Shown: positions 1 to 8,900 of the stretch, one piece after another
Position numbering within the stretch: the first letter of the stretch is position 1
Layout: the number at the start of each line of letters is the position of its first letter
Assembly: GCF_001571285.1 (NCBI RefSeq)
Contig: NZ_BCTM01000014.1
Span: 62,001-126,000 of the forward strand
From: Kluyvera cryocrescens NBRC 102467
GTDB taxonomy: Bacteria; Pseudomonadota; Gammaproteobacteria; Enterobacterales; Enterobacteriaceae
Direction: 5' to 3'
DNA length: 64,000 nucleotides
Program-made: the position numbers and the translations under genes
The notes under the pieces: generated by a model
The model's input: the letters and a program-made list of their open reading frames with translations, nothing else
Databases searched by the model: none
What the model was told of the DNA's origin: nothing

Positions 1-47
1 TTAAAGCCGCGATTGCGGACTACAAAAGCAAACGTGAAGCAAAATAA
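1..47 (+). CDS. iscU: IscU iron-sulfur scaffold, C-terminal end only
   Basis: Only the last 14 codons and the TAA stop (45-47) are in the window. The readable end, AAIADYKSKREAK, matches the C-terminus of enterobacterial IscU, the scaffold on which [2Fe-2S] clusters are built before HscA/HscB transfer them. The call rests on this short tail and on iscA starting 18 bases later, the usual isc order. Confidence 0.85.
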   Translation, partial: KAAIADYKSKREAK

Positions 48-65
48 TTAAGAGTTGAGGTTATT

Positions 66-389
66 ATGTCGATTTCCTTAAGCGACAGTGCAGCAGAGCG
101 AGTCAATACCTTCTTGTCAAACCGTGGTAAAGGGTTTGGCCTGCGCCTGGGCGTCAGGACGTCAGGCTGTTCAGGTATGGCCTATGTACTGGAATTTGTT
201 GACGAGCCGGCGGCAGAAGACACCGTATTCGAAGACAAAGGCGTGAAGGTTGTCATCGACGGTAAAAGCCTGCAATTTCTTGATGGTACGCAGCTAGACT
301 TCGTGAAAGAAGGTCTGAACGAAGGGTTTAAATTTACCAACCCTAACGTGAAAGACGAGTGCGGCTGCGGCGAAAGCTTTAACGTCTAA
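66..389 (+). CDS. iscA: IscA, A-type iron-sulfur carrier
   Basis: A 107-residue A-type carrier that accepts or delivers Fe-S clusters during maturation of target proteins in the cytoplasm. The three conserved cysteine ligands are visible: Cys35 in TSGCSG and Cys99/Cys101 in the C-terminal CGCG motif. Length equals the E. coli protein. The ATG follows a GAGG ribosome binding site. It lies between iscU and hscB, as in the isc operon; the operon regulator iscR would be upstream, outside the window. Confidence 0.97.
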   Translation: MSISLSDSAAERVNTFLSNRGKGFGLRLGVRTSGCSGMAYVLEFVDEPAAEDTVFEDKGVKVVIDGKSLQFLDGTQLDFVKEGLNEGFKFTNPNVKDECGCGESFNV

Positions 390-403
390 TGTTGAGTCCT
401 GCC

Positions 404-446
404 AACCCCACTCATGGTTTTATCGCTGTGCGTGGGGTTTGTTTTA
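404..446 (+). terminator. Terminator-like hairpin between iscA and hscB
   Basis: The arms AACCCCAC (404-411) and GTGGGGTT (432-439) pair perfectly around a 20-base loop and are followed by TGTTTTA. It sits inside the isc operon, so it is more likely a partial terminator or a stabilising 3' structure separating iscRSUA from hscBA-fdx-iscX than a full stop. Confidence 0.5.
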
Positions 447-468
447 AATAGTTAACCCTGAGATCGTC

Positions 469-984
469 ATGGATTACTTTACTCTCTTTGGATTGCCAGC
501 CGGTTATCACGTAGACACTCAGGCCCTTGCGGCACGTTTTCAGGACCTGCAGCGTCAGAACCACCCCGACCGTTTTGCCAGCGCCAGCGACGCCGAACAG
601 CTTGCTGCGGTTCAGCGCTCTGCCAACATCAATCAGGCATGGCAAACGCTGCGTCACCCGCTGATGCGCGCGGAATATCTGCTCTCCCTGCACGGTTTTG
701 ACCTCTCATCCGAACAGCACACCGTCCGCGACACCGCGTTCCTGATGGAACAGCTGGAGCTACGCGAAGAGCTGGATGAGATTGAGCAGGCGAAAGACGC
801 CGACCGCCTTGAAAATCTGCAAAAGCGCATCAAAACAATGTATACCCAACGCCAGCAGCAGATGGTGGCGGAATTAGACGCTAAGACGTGGGACGCGGCG
901 GCGGATACCGTGCGTAAACTGCGTTTTCTCGATAAACTCCAAAGCAGCGCTGAATTACTCGAAGAAAAGCTGCTCGATTTCTGA
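469..984 (+). CDS. hscB: HscB, J-domain co-chaperone for Fe-S assembly
   Basis: A 171-residue DnaJ-type co-chaperone that brings IscU to HscA and stimulates its ATPase so that clusters are released to acceptors. The N-terminal J-domain carries the essential HPD tripeptide at residues 32-34 (NHPDRF). The C-terminal half is the helical IscU-binding domain. Length matches E. coli HscB. hscA follows after 15 bases, consistent with co-transcription. Confidence 0.97.
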   Translation: MDYFTLFGLPAGYHVDTQALAARFQDLQRQNHPDRFASASDAEQLAAVQRSANINQAWQTLRHPLMRAEYLLSLHGFDLSSEQHTVRDTAFLMEQLELREELDEIEQAKDADRLENLQKRIKTMYTQRQQQMVAELDAKTWDAAADTVRKLRFLDKLQSSAELLEEKLLDF

Positions 985-999
985 TTTTGGAAGCTTAAC

Positions 1000-2850
1000 A
1001 TGGCCTTATTACAAATTAGTGAGCCGGGGCTGAGCGCCGCGCCGCACCAGCGTCGTCTGGCGGTAGGCATCGACTTAGGCACCACCAATTCTCTGGTTGC
1101 GACCGTACGTAGCGGCCAGGCCGAGACGCTGGCTGACAGCCAGGGACGTCACCTGCTGCCATCCGTCGTTCATTACCAGGCGCAGGGCCACGTGGTCGGC
1201 TATGACGCGCGTGCCAACGCAGCGCAGGATCCGGCCAACACCATCAGCTCCGTAAAACGCATGATGGGCCGCTCGCTGGCCGACATTCAGGCGCGTTACC
1301 CACACCTGCCGTACCAGTTCCAGGCCAGTGAAAACGGCCTGCCAATGCTGGTGACCGACGCCGGCGTGCTGAACCCGATTCGCGTCTCCGCCGATATCCT
1401 TAAAGCGCTGGCCGCACGCGCCACGGAATCCCTTGCGGGTGAGCTGGATGGCGTGGTGATCACCGTTCCTGCTTACTTTGATGATGCTCAGCGTCAGGGG
1501 ACTAAAGACGCAGCGCGTCTGGCTGGCCTGCACGTTCTGCGTCTGCTCAATGAGCCAACCGCAGCGGCGATTGCCTACGGCCTCGATTCTGGCCAGGAAG
1601 GTGTGATTGCCGTTTACGACCTCGGCGGTGGCACCTTTGATATCTCGATTCTGCGTCTGAGCCGCGGCGTGTTTGAAGTGCTGGCAACCGGCGGTGATTC
1701 CGCATTGGGCGGCGATGACTTCGACCACCTGTTGGCTGACCATATCCGCGACCTGGCGGGCATTGCCGATCGTAGCGACAACCGCGTACAGCGCGAACTG
1801 CTTGATGCCGCGATCGCGGCCAAAATCGCACTGAGCGATGCCGACCGCGTTGCCGTTGACGTTGCCGGTTGGCAAGGCGAAGTGACCCGCGAGCAGTTTA
1901 ATGAGCTCATTTCCGCGCTGGTGAAGCGCACTCTGCTGGCCTGCCGCCGCGCGCTGAAAGATGCGGGCGTGGAAGCCGAAGAGGTGCTGGAAGTGGTGAT
2001 GGTGGGCGGTTCAACCCGCGTACCGTTGGTGCGTGAGCGCGTGGGGGAATTCTTCGGCCGTACGCCGCTGACCTCCATCGACCCGGACAAAGTCGTCGCC
2101 ATTGGCGCCGCCGTTCAGGCCGATATTCTGGTCGGTAACAAGCCGGACAGCGAAATGCTGCTGCTTGACGTTATTCCGCTGTCGCTGGGCCTCGAAACCA
2201 TGGGCGGCCTGGTGGAGAAAGTGATCCCGCGTAATACCACCATTCCGGTGGCGCGTGCGCAGGAGTTCACCACCTTTAAAGATGGCCAGACCGCAATGTC
2301 TATCCACGTCATGCAGGGTGAACGCGAACTGGTGCAGGATTGCCGTTCGCTGGCACGTTTTGCGCTGCGCGGTATTCCCGCATTACCGGCGGGCGGTGCG
2401 CATATTCGCGTCACCTTCCAGGTTGATGCTGACGGTCTCTTGAGCGTTACGGCGATGGAGAAATCGACCGGCGTAGAGTCCTCCATCCAGGTGAAACCGT
2501 CCTACGGTCTGACCGATGGCGAAATCGCCACCATGATTAAAGATTCCATGAGCTACGCCGAGCAGGACGTGAAAGCACGCATGCTGGCGGAGCAGAAAGT
2601 GGAAGCGGCGCGCGTGCTGGAAAGCCTGCATAGTGCGCTCGCTGCTGATGCCGCGCTGTTAAGCGCCGCAGAGCGCCAGGAGATTGACCGCGTTGCCGCC
2701 GAACTGAGTGCGGCAGCCGAAGGTGATGATACTGACGCCATAGAACAAGCCATTAAAAACGTTGACAAACAAACCCAGGAATTTGCCGCTCGTCGTATGG
2801 ACCAATCCGTCCGTATGGCGCTGAAAGGCCAATCCGTGGACGAGGTTTAA
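1000..2850 (+). CDS. hscA: HscA, Hsp70-type chaperone for Fe-S assembly
   Basis: A 616-residue specialised Hsp70 that binds the LPPVK loop of IscU and uses ATP to drive cluster transfer. The nucleotide-binding domain shows IDLGTTNS (residues 24-31) and DLGGGTFD (207-214). A substrate-binding domain and a helical lid ending in SVDEV follow. Length and sequence match E. coli HscA almost throughout. The stop codon is one base before the fdx start, implying translational coupling. Confidence 0.98.
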   Translation: MALLQISEPGLSAAPHQRRLAVGIDLGTTNSLVATVRSGQAETLADSQGRHLLPSVVHYQAQGHVVGYDARANAAQDPANTISSVKRMMGRSLADIQARYPHLPYQFQASENGLPMLVTDAGVLNPIRVSADILKALAARATESLAGELDGVVITVPAYFDDAQRQGTKDAARLAGLHVLRLLNEPTAAAIAYGLDSGQEGVIAVYDLGGGTFDISILRLSRGVFEVLATGGDSALGGDDFDHLLADHIRDLAGIADRSDNRVQRELLDAAIAAKIALSDADRVAVDVAGWQGEVTREQFNELISALVKRTLLACRRALKDAGVEAEEVLEVVMVGGSTRVPLVRERVGEFFGRTPLTSIDPDKVVAIGAAVQADILVGNKPDSEMLLLDVIPLSLGLETMGGLVEKVIPRNTTIPVARAQEFTTFKDGQTAMSIHVMQGERELVQDCRSLARFALRGIPALPAGGAHIRVTFQVDADGLLSVTAMEKSTGVESSIQVKPSYGLTDGEIATMIKDSMSYAEQDVKARMLAEQKVEAARVLESLHSALAADAALLSAAERQEIDRVAAELSAAAEGDDTDAIEQAIKNVDKQTQEFAARRMDQSVRMALKGQSVDEV

Positions 2851-2851
2851 T

Positions 2852-3187
2852 ATGCCAAAGATTGTGATTTTGCCTCATCAGGACCTGTGTCCGGATGGTG
2901 CGGTTTTGGAAGCTGAAAGCGGTGAAACTATTCTCAACGTTGCTCTGCGTAACGGTATTGAGATTGAACATGCCTGTGAGAAATCCTGTGCGTGCACCAC
3001 CTGCCACTGCATCGTTCGCGAAGGTTTTGACTCGCTGGCGGAAAGCACCGAAGACGAAGACGACATGCTGGATAAGGCATGGGGTCTGGAGCCGGATAGC
3101 CGTTTAAGCTGCCAGGCGCGCGTTGCCGATGAAGATCTGGTGGTCGAAATTCCGCGTTACACAATTAACCACGCGCGCGAGCACTAA
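2852..3187 (+). CDS. fdx: Adrenodoxin-type [2Fe-2S] ferredoxin of the isc operon
   Basis: A 111-residue ferredoxin that supplies electrons for cluster assembly on IscU. The four ligands expected for this family are Cys42, Cys48, Cys51 and Cys87; extra cysteines at 46 and 53 are also normal for enterobacterial Fdx. The protein is acidic, as expected for a redox partner that docks with IscS. It starts one base after hscA and is followed 11 bases later by iscX. Confidence 0.97.
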   Translation: MPKIVILPHQDLCPDGAVLEAESGETILNVALRNGIEIEHACEKSCACTTCHCIVREGFDSLAESTEDEDDMLDKAWGLEPDSRLSCQARVADEDLVVEIPRYTINHAREH

Positions 3188-3198
3188 CAGGGGATAGT

Positions 3199-3399
3199 AT
3201 GGGACTTAAGTGGACTGACAGCCGCGAAATCGGCGAAGCGCTGTACGATGCTTTCCCGGACACCGATCCGAAGACCGTACGTTTCACCGACCTGCACCAA
3301 TGGATTTGCGACCTCGAAGACTTTGATGATGACCCTCAGGCATCAAATGAAAAAATTCTTGAGGCAATTCTGTTAGTCTGGTTGGATGAAGCAGACTAA
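3199..3399 (+). CDS. iscX: IscX, small acidic IscS-binding protein
   Basis: A 66-residue very acidic protein ([20 protein letters not shown] at the start, WLDEAD at the end) matching IscX/YfhJ. The family binds iron and IscS and modulates the rate of cluster synthesis in competition with frataxin (CyaY). It is the last gene of the isc operon. The GGGGATA upstream is a reasonable ribosome binding site. Confidence 0.95.
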   Translation: MGLKWTDSREIGEALYDAFPDTDPKTVRFTDLHQWICDLEDFDDDPQASNEKILEAILLVWLDEAD

Positions 3400-3477
3400 C
3401 TTCGCCTCATGATTCATGCTGCCCTGTGCGGACTTACCGCCGGCCTGCTGGCTGAATCATTGAGTGAATAAATCTTA

Positions 3478-3507
3478 ACGGGCTGCCATTCGGCGGCCCG
3501 TTTGCTA
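3478..3507 (+). terminator. Hairpin directly before the pepB ribosome binding site
   Basis: The arms ACGGGCTGCC (3478-3487) and GGCGGCCCGT (3492-3501) form a 10-bp stem with one G-U pair and a 4-base loop, followed by TTGCTAA. The run of T is weak, so it may be the isc operon terminator or a leaky attenuator into pepB. The pepB AAGGA site begins a few bases after the stem. Confidence 0.5.
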
Positions 3508-3522
3508 ATAAGGATAAATATA

Positions 3523-4809
3523 ATGACAGAAGCGATGAAAATTACCCTGTCCACTCAGCCAGCCGACGCGCGCTGGGGCGACAAAGCGACTTATAGCATT
3601 AATGGCGATGGTATTTCCCTGCACCTTACCGGCCGTGATGATACCGGCCTGATTCAGCGCGCGGCGCGTAAAATTGACGGCATGGGCATCAAGCACGTTG
3701 CGCTGACCGGCGAAGGCTGGGATGTTGAGCGCACCTGGGCGTTCTGGGCCGGTTACAAAGGGCCAAAAGGCAGCCGTCAGGTCGAATGGCCTGAACTGGA
3801 TGATGAGCAAAAAGCCGAGCTGGATAACCGCCTGACCTACATCGACTGGGTTCGCGACACCATCAACGCTCCGGCGGAAGAATTGGGTCCTGAGCAGCTG
3901 GCGCAGCGCGCGGTGGATCTGCTGTGCGGCGTGGCGTGTGACCACGTTTCCTACCGTATTACCAAAGGTGACGATCTGCGTGAGCAGAACTATATGGGCC
4001 TGCACACCGTGGGCCGTGGCTCGGATCGCCCGCCGGTTCTGCTGACCCTGGACTACAACCCAACCGGTGATAAAGACGCGCCGGTCTATGCCTGCCTGGT
4101 GGGTAAAGGCATCACTTTCGACTCCGGCGGTTACAGCATCAAGCAGAGCGCCTTTATGGATTCCATGAAGTCCGATATGGGCGGCGCGGCGACCGTAACC
4201 GGCGCGCTGGCGCTGGCGATTACTCGTGGCCTCAACAAACGCGTGAAGCTGTTCTTGCTTTGTGCGGACAACCTGATCAGCGGCAATGCCTTTAAGCTTG
4301 GCGACATCATTCACTATCGTAACGGTAAAAACGTTGAAGTGATGAACACCGACGCCGAGGGCCGCCTGGTGTTGGCCGACGGCCTGATTGATGCGAGCGC
4401 ACAGAAACCTGAGCTGATTATCGATGCCGCCACGCTGACCGGGGCGGCAAAAACCGCGCTGGGGAACGACTACCACGCGCTGTTCAGCTTTGATGATCAG
4501 TTGGCAAATCGTCTGCTGGCAAGTGCCCAGGCGGAAAACGAAGCCTTCTGGCGTCTGCCGCTGGCCGAGTTCCATCGCCATCAGCTGCCGTCCAATTTTG
4601 CCGAACTGAACAACACCGGCAGCGCCGCCTATCCGGCCGGTGCTAGCACTGCGGCGGGCTTCCTGTCCCACTTCGTGGAAAACTACCACACGGGCTGGCT
4701 GCATATTGACTGCTCCGCAACTTACCGCAAATCTGCCGTTGAGCAGTGGTCGGCGGGCGCGACCGGGCTGGGCGTACGTACGATTGCCAATCTGTTGACC
4801 GCCGAATAA
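3523..4809 (+). CDS. pepB: PepB, aminopeptidase B (M17 family)
   Basis: A 428-residue cytosolic leucyl-aminopeptidase-family enzyme that removes N-terminal residues from peptides using two metal ions. The signatures [14 protein letters not shown] (lysine and metal-binding Asp) and [13 protein letters not shown] are present. I chose ATG 3523 (MTEAMKITL) over the in-frame TTG at 3502 because it has an AAGGAT site at proper distance and matches the E. coli N-terminus (427 residues there). It follows the isc operon as in E. coli. A second, less similar M17 enzyme lies at 56811-58271. Confidence 0.96.
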   Translation: MTEAMKITLSTQPADARWGDKATYSINGDGISLHLTGRDDTGLIQRAARKIDGMGIKHVALTGEGWDVERTWAFWAGYKGPKGSRQVEWPELDDEQKAELDNRLTYIDWVRDTINAPAEELGPEQLAQRAVDLLCGVACDHVSYRITKGDDLREQNYMGLHTVGRGSDRPPVLLTLDYNPTGDKDAPVYACLVGKGITFDSGGYSIKQSAFMDSMKSDMGGAATVTGALALAITRGLNKRVKLFLLCADNLISGNAFKLGDIIHYRNGKNVEVMNTDAEGRLVLADGLIDASAQKPELIIDAATLTGAAKTALGNDYHALFSFDDQLANRLLASAQAENEAFWRLPLAEFHRHQLPSNFAELNNTGSAAYPAGASTAAGFLSHFVENYHTGWLHIDCSATYRKSAVEQWSAGATGLGVRTIANLLTAE

Positions 4810-4815
4810 TCTTTG

Positions 4816-4979
4816 CCCCTCACCCTAACCCTCTCCCCATAGGGGAGAGGGAACCGTTCGGCTCTCTCCCTTAATGCATGAGCTGAGGTCAGGTGCCGGT
4901 TTTCTGCCTCGACTTGAGGGTTGAAGAGAAGTGCCGGTTTCCTCCCTCGCCCCTTTGGGGAGAGGGCCGGGGTGAGGGG
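4816..4979. repeat. Inverted pair of REP-like elements (REPIN-like)
   Basis: Two copies of a CCCTCACCC-type palindromic repeat face each other. The 23-base arm at 4816-4838 matches, in reverse complement, 4957-4979 with about three differences. Each copy also has its own small hairpin: a perfect 10-bp stem at 4829-4851, and an imperfect one at 4944-4966. This is the pattern of an extragenic REP doublet as found in many gammaproteobacteria. It fills nearly the whole pepB-sseB gap. Confidence 0.8.
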
Positions 4980-5002
4980 AAATCATGCCATCTGGAACCA
5001 CT

Positions 5003-5779
5003 ATGTCCGAAACGAAAAACGAATTAGAAACCCTGTTGGAGCAGGCGGCGACTGAGCCTGCGCATCGCCCGGCTTTTTTCCGTACGTTGCTAGAATCTAC
5101 CGTCTGGGTACCGGGAACCGCTGCTGATGACCAGCAGGTTGTCGACGACAGCGCTCTTGAGTTACAGCATTGGGAAAAAGATGACGGAACCTCGGTTATC
5201 CCTTTCTTTACTTCGCTTGAGGCTTTGCAGCAGGCGGTCACCACCGAACAGGCGTTTGTCGCCATGCCGGTGCGCACGCTGTTTGAAATGACTCTCGGTG
5301 AGACGCTGTTCCTGAATGCGAAACTGCCGACCGGCAAAGAGTTCACCCCGCGCGAAATCAGTCATCTGATCGGCGAAGAGGGCAACCCGCTCAGTACCCA
5401 GGAAGTGCTGGAAGGCGGCAGCGCGCTGCTGCTTTCTGAAGTTGCCGAGCCACCGGCGCAAATGGTGGAGTCGCTGACGACGCTGTTTAAAACGCTGAAA
5501 ACGGTGAAGCGCGCATTCCTGTGCTCGATTAAAGAGCATGCGGATGAACAGCCAAACTTGCTGATCGGTATCGAAGCGGAAGGGGATATCGAAGAGATTA
5601 TCCATGCCGCGGGAAGCGTGGCGACCGACACGCTGCCGGGGGATGAACCGATTGATATCTGCCAGGTGGTTGAAGGCGAAAAGGGCATCAGCCACTTTAT
5701 GCTGGCCCATATTACGCCATTCTATGAAAAACGCTGGGGCAGCTTCCTGCGCGATTTCAAACAAAACCGCATCATCTAA
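5003..5779 (+). CDS. sseB: SseB, enhanced serine sensitivity protein
   Basis: A 258-residue cytoplasmic protein matching E. coli SseB across its length (MSETKNELE start, DFKQNRII end). Overproduction is reported to raise serine sensitivity, but the biochemical role is not established. I prefer ATG 5003, with GGA 6 bases upstream, because it matches the conserved N-terminus. An in-frame ATG at 4985 would add six residues and has a stronger site, GAGGGG, supplied by the REP-like repeat just upstream, so the longer form may also be made. Confidence 0.93.
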   Translation: MSETKNELETLLEQAATEPAHRPAFFRTLLESTVWVPGTAADDQQVVDDSALELQHWEKDDGTSVIPFFTSLEALQQAVTTEQAFVAMPVRTLFEMTLGETLFLNAKLPTGKEFTPREISHLIGEEGNPLSTQEVLEGGSALLLSEVAEPPAQMVESLTTLFKTLKTVKRAFLCSIKEHADEQPNLLIGIEAEGDIEEIIHAAGSVATDTLPGDEPIDICQVVEGEKGISHFMLAHITPFYEKRWGSFLRDFKQNRII

Positions 5780-5793
5780 ACGGTGGTTCGCGT

Positions 5794-5824
5794 CGCTTAT
5801 TGACCCGCAATAGGTCAATAAGCG
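5794..5824. terminator. Bidirectional hairpin between convergent sseB and rpiR-type gene
   Basis: A perfect 12-bp stem, CGCTTATTGACC (5794-5805) with GGTCAATAAGCG (5813-5824), has a 7-base loop. No good U-tract follows on either strand, so it may act as a barrier or transcript stabiliser rather than a classical intrinsic terminator. Confidence 0.5.
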
Positions 5825-5829
5825 GCAGA

Positions 5830-6603
5830 TTACCCCGTCGCTTCCAGCAGCAGTAAATCCATCAATAAAACCAGATTCGACTCGAACGAGGTGACGCCGG
5901 CGGCCTCGGCGGCGAAATGCACCGCCTCGTCGTAGAGCGCAAAATGAAGGTCGGCCAGACCGGCAAGGGAATTCGCCGAAGCGCGGGTAAACGCGACCAC
6001 CGTCATTCCGACGTTACGAGCGATACGCGCTTTGTCGAGTACCTGCTCGGTTTCCCCACTGCGCGACACGGCGATAAACACCTGATAGCGCGCGGCGTTG
6101 CTGAGGAAAATATTGCGGCTATCGCCTGGCCCGGAAATAAACGCCGTTTTGCCCAGCACCTGTAGCTTTTTGGTCAGATACTCCGCGAAGAGGTAGGAGA
6201 ACCCGGCGCCGTAGAGGAAAAAACGCTCCTGCTCGCGTAACAGGCGGGTGAAGTACTGACGTTTTTCCGCCGTCGCCCACTGAAAGGTGAGCTGGTAATT
6301 GGCGAGAAAATGGTTGAACAGCGCCGAGCTTTCACCGGCGTTGTCCGGTTGCTGCACGGCAATGTGCGGCGTCTCCGCCAGCAGATTTTTGCAGTGCCAG
6401 ATAAATTCGCTGTAGCCGCTAAAGCCCAGCTTCTGGCATAACCGCATAATGGTTGCCGTGGAGACAAAGGTAGCCTGAGCCAGCTGACGGACGGTGATAT
6501 TGCCCACCAGTAGCGGATGTTCCGTCAGGTGAGCGAGCACCCGATATTCGGCGCGAGTTAATGATTCCCCGCGCATCAGCAGCGTCGTCAGGCGATTATC
6601 CAT
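5830..6603 (-). CDS. RpiR/MurR-family transcription regulator
   Basis: A 257-residue regulator with an N-terminal HTH_6 domain (about residues 1-77, including QLAQATFVSTATIMRLCQ) and a C-terminal SIS sugar-phosphate-binding domain (about 115-250, with FFLYGAGFS and FIAVSRSGETEQV). Family members sense phosphosugars. Its ATG starts on the base after the sseA stop codon, so it is probably the last gene of the EIICB / GH4 / sseA / regulator operon. I infer that it controls this alpha-glucoside operon, probably with an alpha-glucoside 6-phosphate as effector; that is not shown by the sequence. Confidence 0.88.
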   Translation of the reverse strand: MDNRLTTLLMRGESLTRAEYRVLAHLTEHPLLVGNITVRQLAQATFVSTATIMRLCQKLGFSGYSEFIWHCKNLLAETPHIAVQQPDNAGESSALFNHFLANYQLTFQWATAEKRQYFTRLLREQERFFLYGAGFSYLFAEYLTKKLQVLGKTAFISGPGDSRNIFLSNAARYQVFIAVSRSGETEQVLDKARIARNVGMTVVAFTRASANSLAGLADLHFALYDEAVHFAAEAAGVTSFESNLVLLMDLLLLEATG

Positions 6604-7449
6604 TTATTGAGCAGACTCGATTGGCAGGTCGTCCCGTGCTCCCCATTCACTCCATGAACCATCGTACAGCGTCACGTCTGGAGCATCCAGAGTGGCCAGA
6701 GCCAGCGCAACGACCGCCGCCGTGACGCCGGAACCGCAGCTGACGATGATCGGTTTATGTAAATCAACGCCCTGGCGAGCAAAAATGGCTTCCAGCTCAT
6801 CGGTGGTTTTCAGTTCGCCATTGATAACCAAATCGCCCCACGGCACGTTGCGCGCGCCGGGAATATGCCCGCGACGCAGTCCCGGGCGCGGTTCATCAAC
6901 CTGTGCGTTAAAACGCGGCGCCGGACGGGCATCAACGATTTGCGCGGTGCCTTCGTGGCTGGCCAGCAGCACGTCGGTAAGTCGTTTCACGGCTCCTGGG
7001 GCAAATTCTGCTTCAAATTCGCCTTCGGCTGCTGTCGCGTCACCGTGTTCCAGCAGCAGATCGTCGCGCTGCCAGCCGGCCAGACCGCCCGCCAGTATCG
7101 ACACCCGCTGTGCGCCAAAGGTACGCAGCATCCACCACGCGCGCGGCGCGGAGAACAGGTTACCCTCATCGACAATCACCAGATGTTTATCGCGGCTGAC
7201 GCCCAGCTCGCGCATGGCGACGGCAAACGCCTCCGGACGCGGCATCATATGCGGCAGGGGAGAGGTGTGATCGGAGAGGGCTTCAATATCAAAAAAAACG
7301 GCGCCCGGCAGGTGCCCGGCGCGAAATTCTGCGTTGAGATCGCGGTGTTCCTGGCCCGGTGGCGCCATACGGGCGTCGATAATCTGGACTTCCGGGTCAT
7401 CAACGTGCTCTGCCAGCCAGTCGGCGGCAACGAAAAACGAAGTGGTCAT
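6604..7449 (-). CDS. sseA: SseA, 3-mercaptopyruvate sulfurtransferase
   Basis: A 281-residue tandem-rhodanese enzyme that moves sulfur from 3-mercaptopyruvate to thiols or cyanide. The catalytic loop CGSGVTA begins at Cys238, the usual mercaptopyruvate sulfurtransferase motif. ATG 7449 (MTTSFF) has a GGAGGG site and matches the E. coli start; an upstream in-frame start at 7542 would add 31 unrelated residues and was rejected. In E. coli this gene stands next to sseB. Here it lies between a 6-phospho-alpha-glucosidase and an RpiR-type regulator, all in one direction. Confidence 0.95.
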   Translation of the reverse strand: MTTSFFVAADWLAEHVDDPEVQIIDARMAPPGQEHRDLNAEFRAGHLPGAVFFDIEALSDHTSPLPHMMPRPEAFAVAMRELGVSRDKHLVIVDEGNLFSAPRAWWMLRTFGAQRVSILAGGLAGWQRDDLLLEHGDATAAEGEFEAEFAPGAVKRLTDVLLASHEGTAQIVDARPAPRFNAQVDEPRPGLRRGHIPGARNVPWGDLVINGELKTTDELEAIFARQGVDLHKPIIVSCGSGVTAAVVALALATLDAPDVTLYDGSWSEWGARDDLPIESAQ

Positions 7450-7522
7450 ATTACCCTCCATTGATGAATTACAAAGGGATTGTCGGTGTTTTTCACCACA
7501 CCGACAAGTGACCAGCGGTTTA

Positions 7523-8887
7523 TTAGCGCGTTGCTTCACCATTTTGCCAGGCGCGCTGCAAATGCGGCCAGTAATCCCGGTTGGCGGTAATCATCTCATC
7601 GAGAATGGCTTTAGCGTGCGCCATGGTCGGTACCGTCCGATTGAGGGTGAAAGCCTGTAGCGCTTTTTCGTAGCTTCCCTCAAGCGTGGCTTCAACCAGC
7701 AGTTGTTCAGAGGCGAGCTGCTGCATCAGCAGCGTTTGGTGGAACAGCGGCACATTGCCCATCCGCACCGGTTCTGGGCCATTGGCGGTGATATAGGCCG
7801 GAACTTCAACCATCGCATCATCCGGCAGATTGGCGATAGCCCCTTGGTTTTCCACAATCACCAGATGACGCTGACGCAGATCAAAGGCCAGCGAACAGGC
7901 GACATCGACAATAAATGCGCCGTGTACGCCAACGTGAAACGCGTCGGGCAGAATGCCGGTGTTTTTATATTCCACCGCCGCCGCAAACAGCTTTTTCTCA
8001 CGCCCGTCCATCACTTCGTTGGCGCGGGTATAGTCCGGGTTTTGATGCTCAACAATTTGATTGGGCATCAGGTAGTACTGCAAGTACGGGTTCGGCAGAT
8101 ACTCCGGGAAGCACTCCATTATTGGCTGAATGTTGCGCCAGGTCTTCACCCACGACGGGTCGGCGTGCTGCGGATCGGTTTGCGCCGCGTCTTCCGTCAA
8201 CAGGCCAAATTTCGCCACGTGGCGGCGCAGTTCCGGCATTTTGTCTTCGCCGTCAACGCGGACCTGGGTAAACCAGCCGAAGTGGTTGAGGCCAAAATAG
8301 TCAACGTCAAGTTTATGGCGGTCCACGCCGAGAATCGCGCCCATATTCCGCATCGCCGCTACCGGCATATCGCAAATATTCAGCACCCGCGCTTTCGGGC
8401 GCAGGCGACGGATCCCTTCGGCGACGATCGCCGCCGGGTTGGAGTAGTTGACGATCCATGCTTTGGGATCGGCGTAGCGCTCTACCAGATCGATCAACTC
8501 AGCCATTGGCAGGATCGTGCGTAAACCGTAGGCCAAACCGCCGGGCCCACAGGTCTCCTGGCCGACGACACCGTGACGCAGCGGAATTTTTTCATCCTGC
8601 TCGCGCATTTTGTATTGCCCAACGCGCATTTGTGCAAAGACAAAATGGGCGCCGCTGAATGCCGTTTCCGGGCAAGTGGTGACGGTAAACTTGATGCTCT
8701 GGCTGTGGTCGCGAATCACTTTTTCCACCACCGGCGCAATGGTGTTCTGGCGGGCTTCGTCAATATCGTAGAGACGGATTTCTGCCAGCGGGAAGTCCGC
8801 AAGCCGTACCATCAGGCTTTTTACGATACCCGGCGTGTAGGTGCTGCCGCCGCCGGCGATAGCGAGAATAAATGGGGATTTCAACAT
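7523..8887 (-). CDS. GH4 6-phospho-alpha-glucosidase (GlvA/AglB type)
   Basis: A 454-residue NAD- and divalent-metal-dependent glycosidase that cleaves the 6-phosphorylated alpha-glucosides delivered by the neighbouring PTS. The N-terminal Rossmann motif is AGGGSTYTPG. The HGVVGQETCGPGG region and the CDMP motif (residues 172-175), characteristic of the alpha-specific branch of GH4 (the beta branch has CNVP), are visible. ATG 8887 has an AGGAGG site; 36 residues of upstream open frame were discarded. It lies 13 bases after the EIICB gene. Whether the substrate is maltose, isomaltulose or another disaccharide cannot be told. Confidence 0.93.
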   Translation of the reverse strand: MLKSPFILAIAGGGSTYTPGIVKSLMVRLADFPLAEIRLYDIDEARQNTIAPVVEKVIRDHSQSIKFTVTTCPETAFSGAHFVFAQMRVGQYKMREQDEKIPLRHGVVGQETCGPGGLAYGLRTILPMAELIDLVERYADPKAWIVNYSNPAAIVAEGIRRLRPKARVLNICDMPVAAMRNMGAILGVDRHKLDVDYFGLNHFGWFTQVRVDGEDKMPELRRHVAKFGLLTEDAAQTDPQHADPSWVKTWRNIQPIMECFPEYLPNPYLQYYLMPNQIVEHQNPDYTRANEVMDGREKKLFAAAVEYKNTGILPDAFHVGVHGAFIVDVACSLAFDLRQRHLVIVENQGAIANLPDDAMVEVPAYITANGPEPVRMGNVPLFHQTLLMQQLASEQLLVEATLEGSYEKALQAFTLNRTVPTMAHAKAILDEMITANRDYWPHLQRAWQNGEATR

Positions 8888-8900
8888 GGTATAGCCTCCT

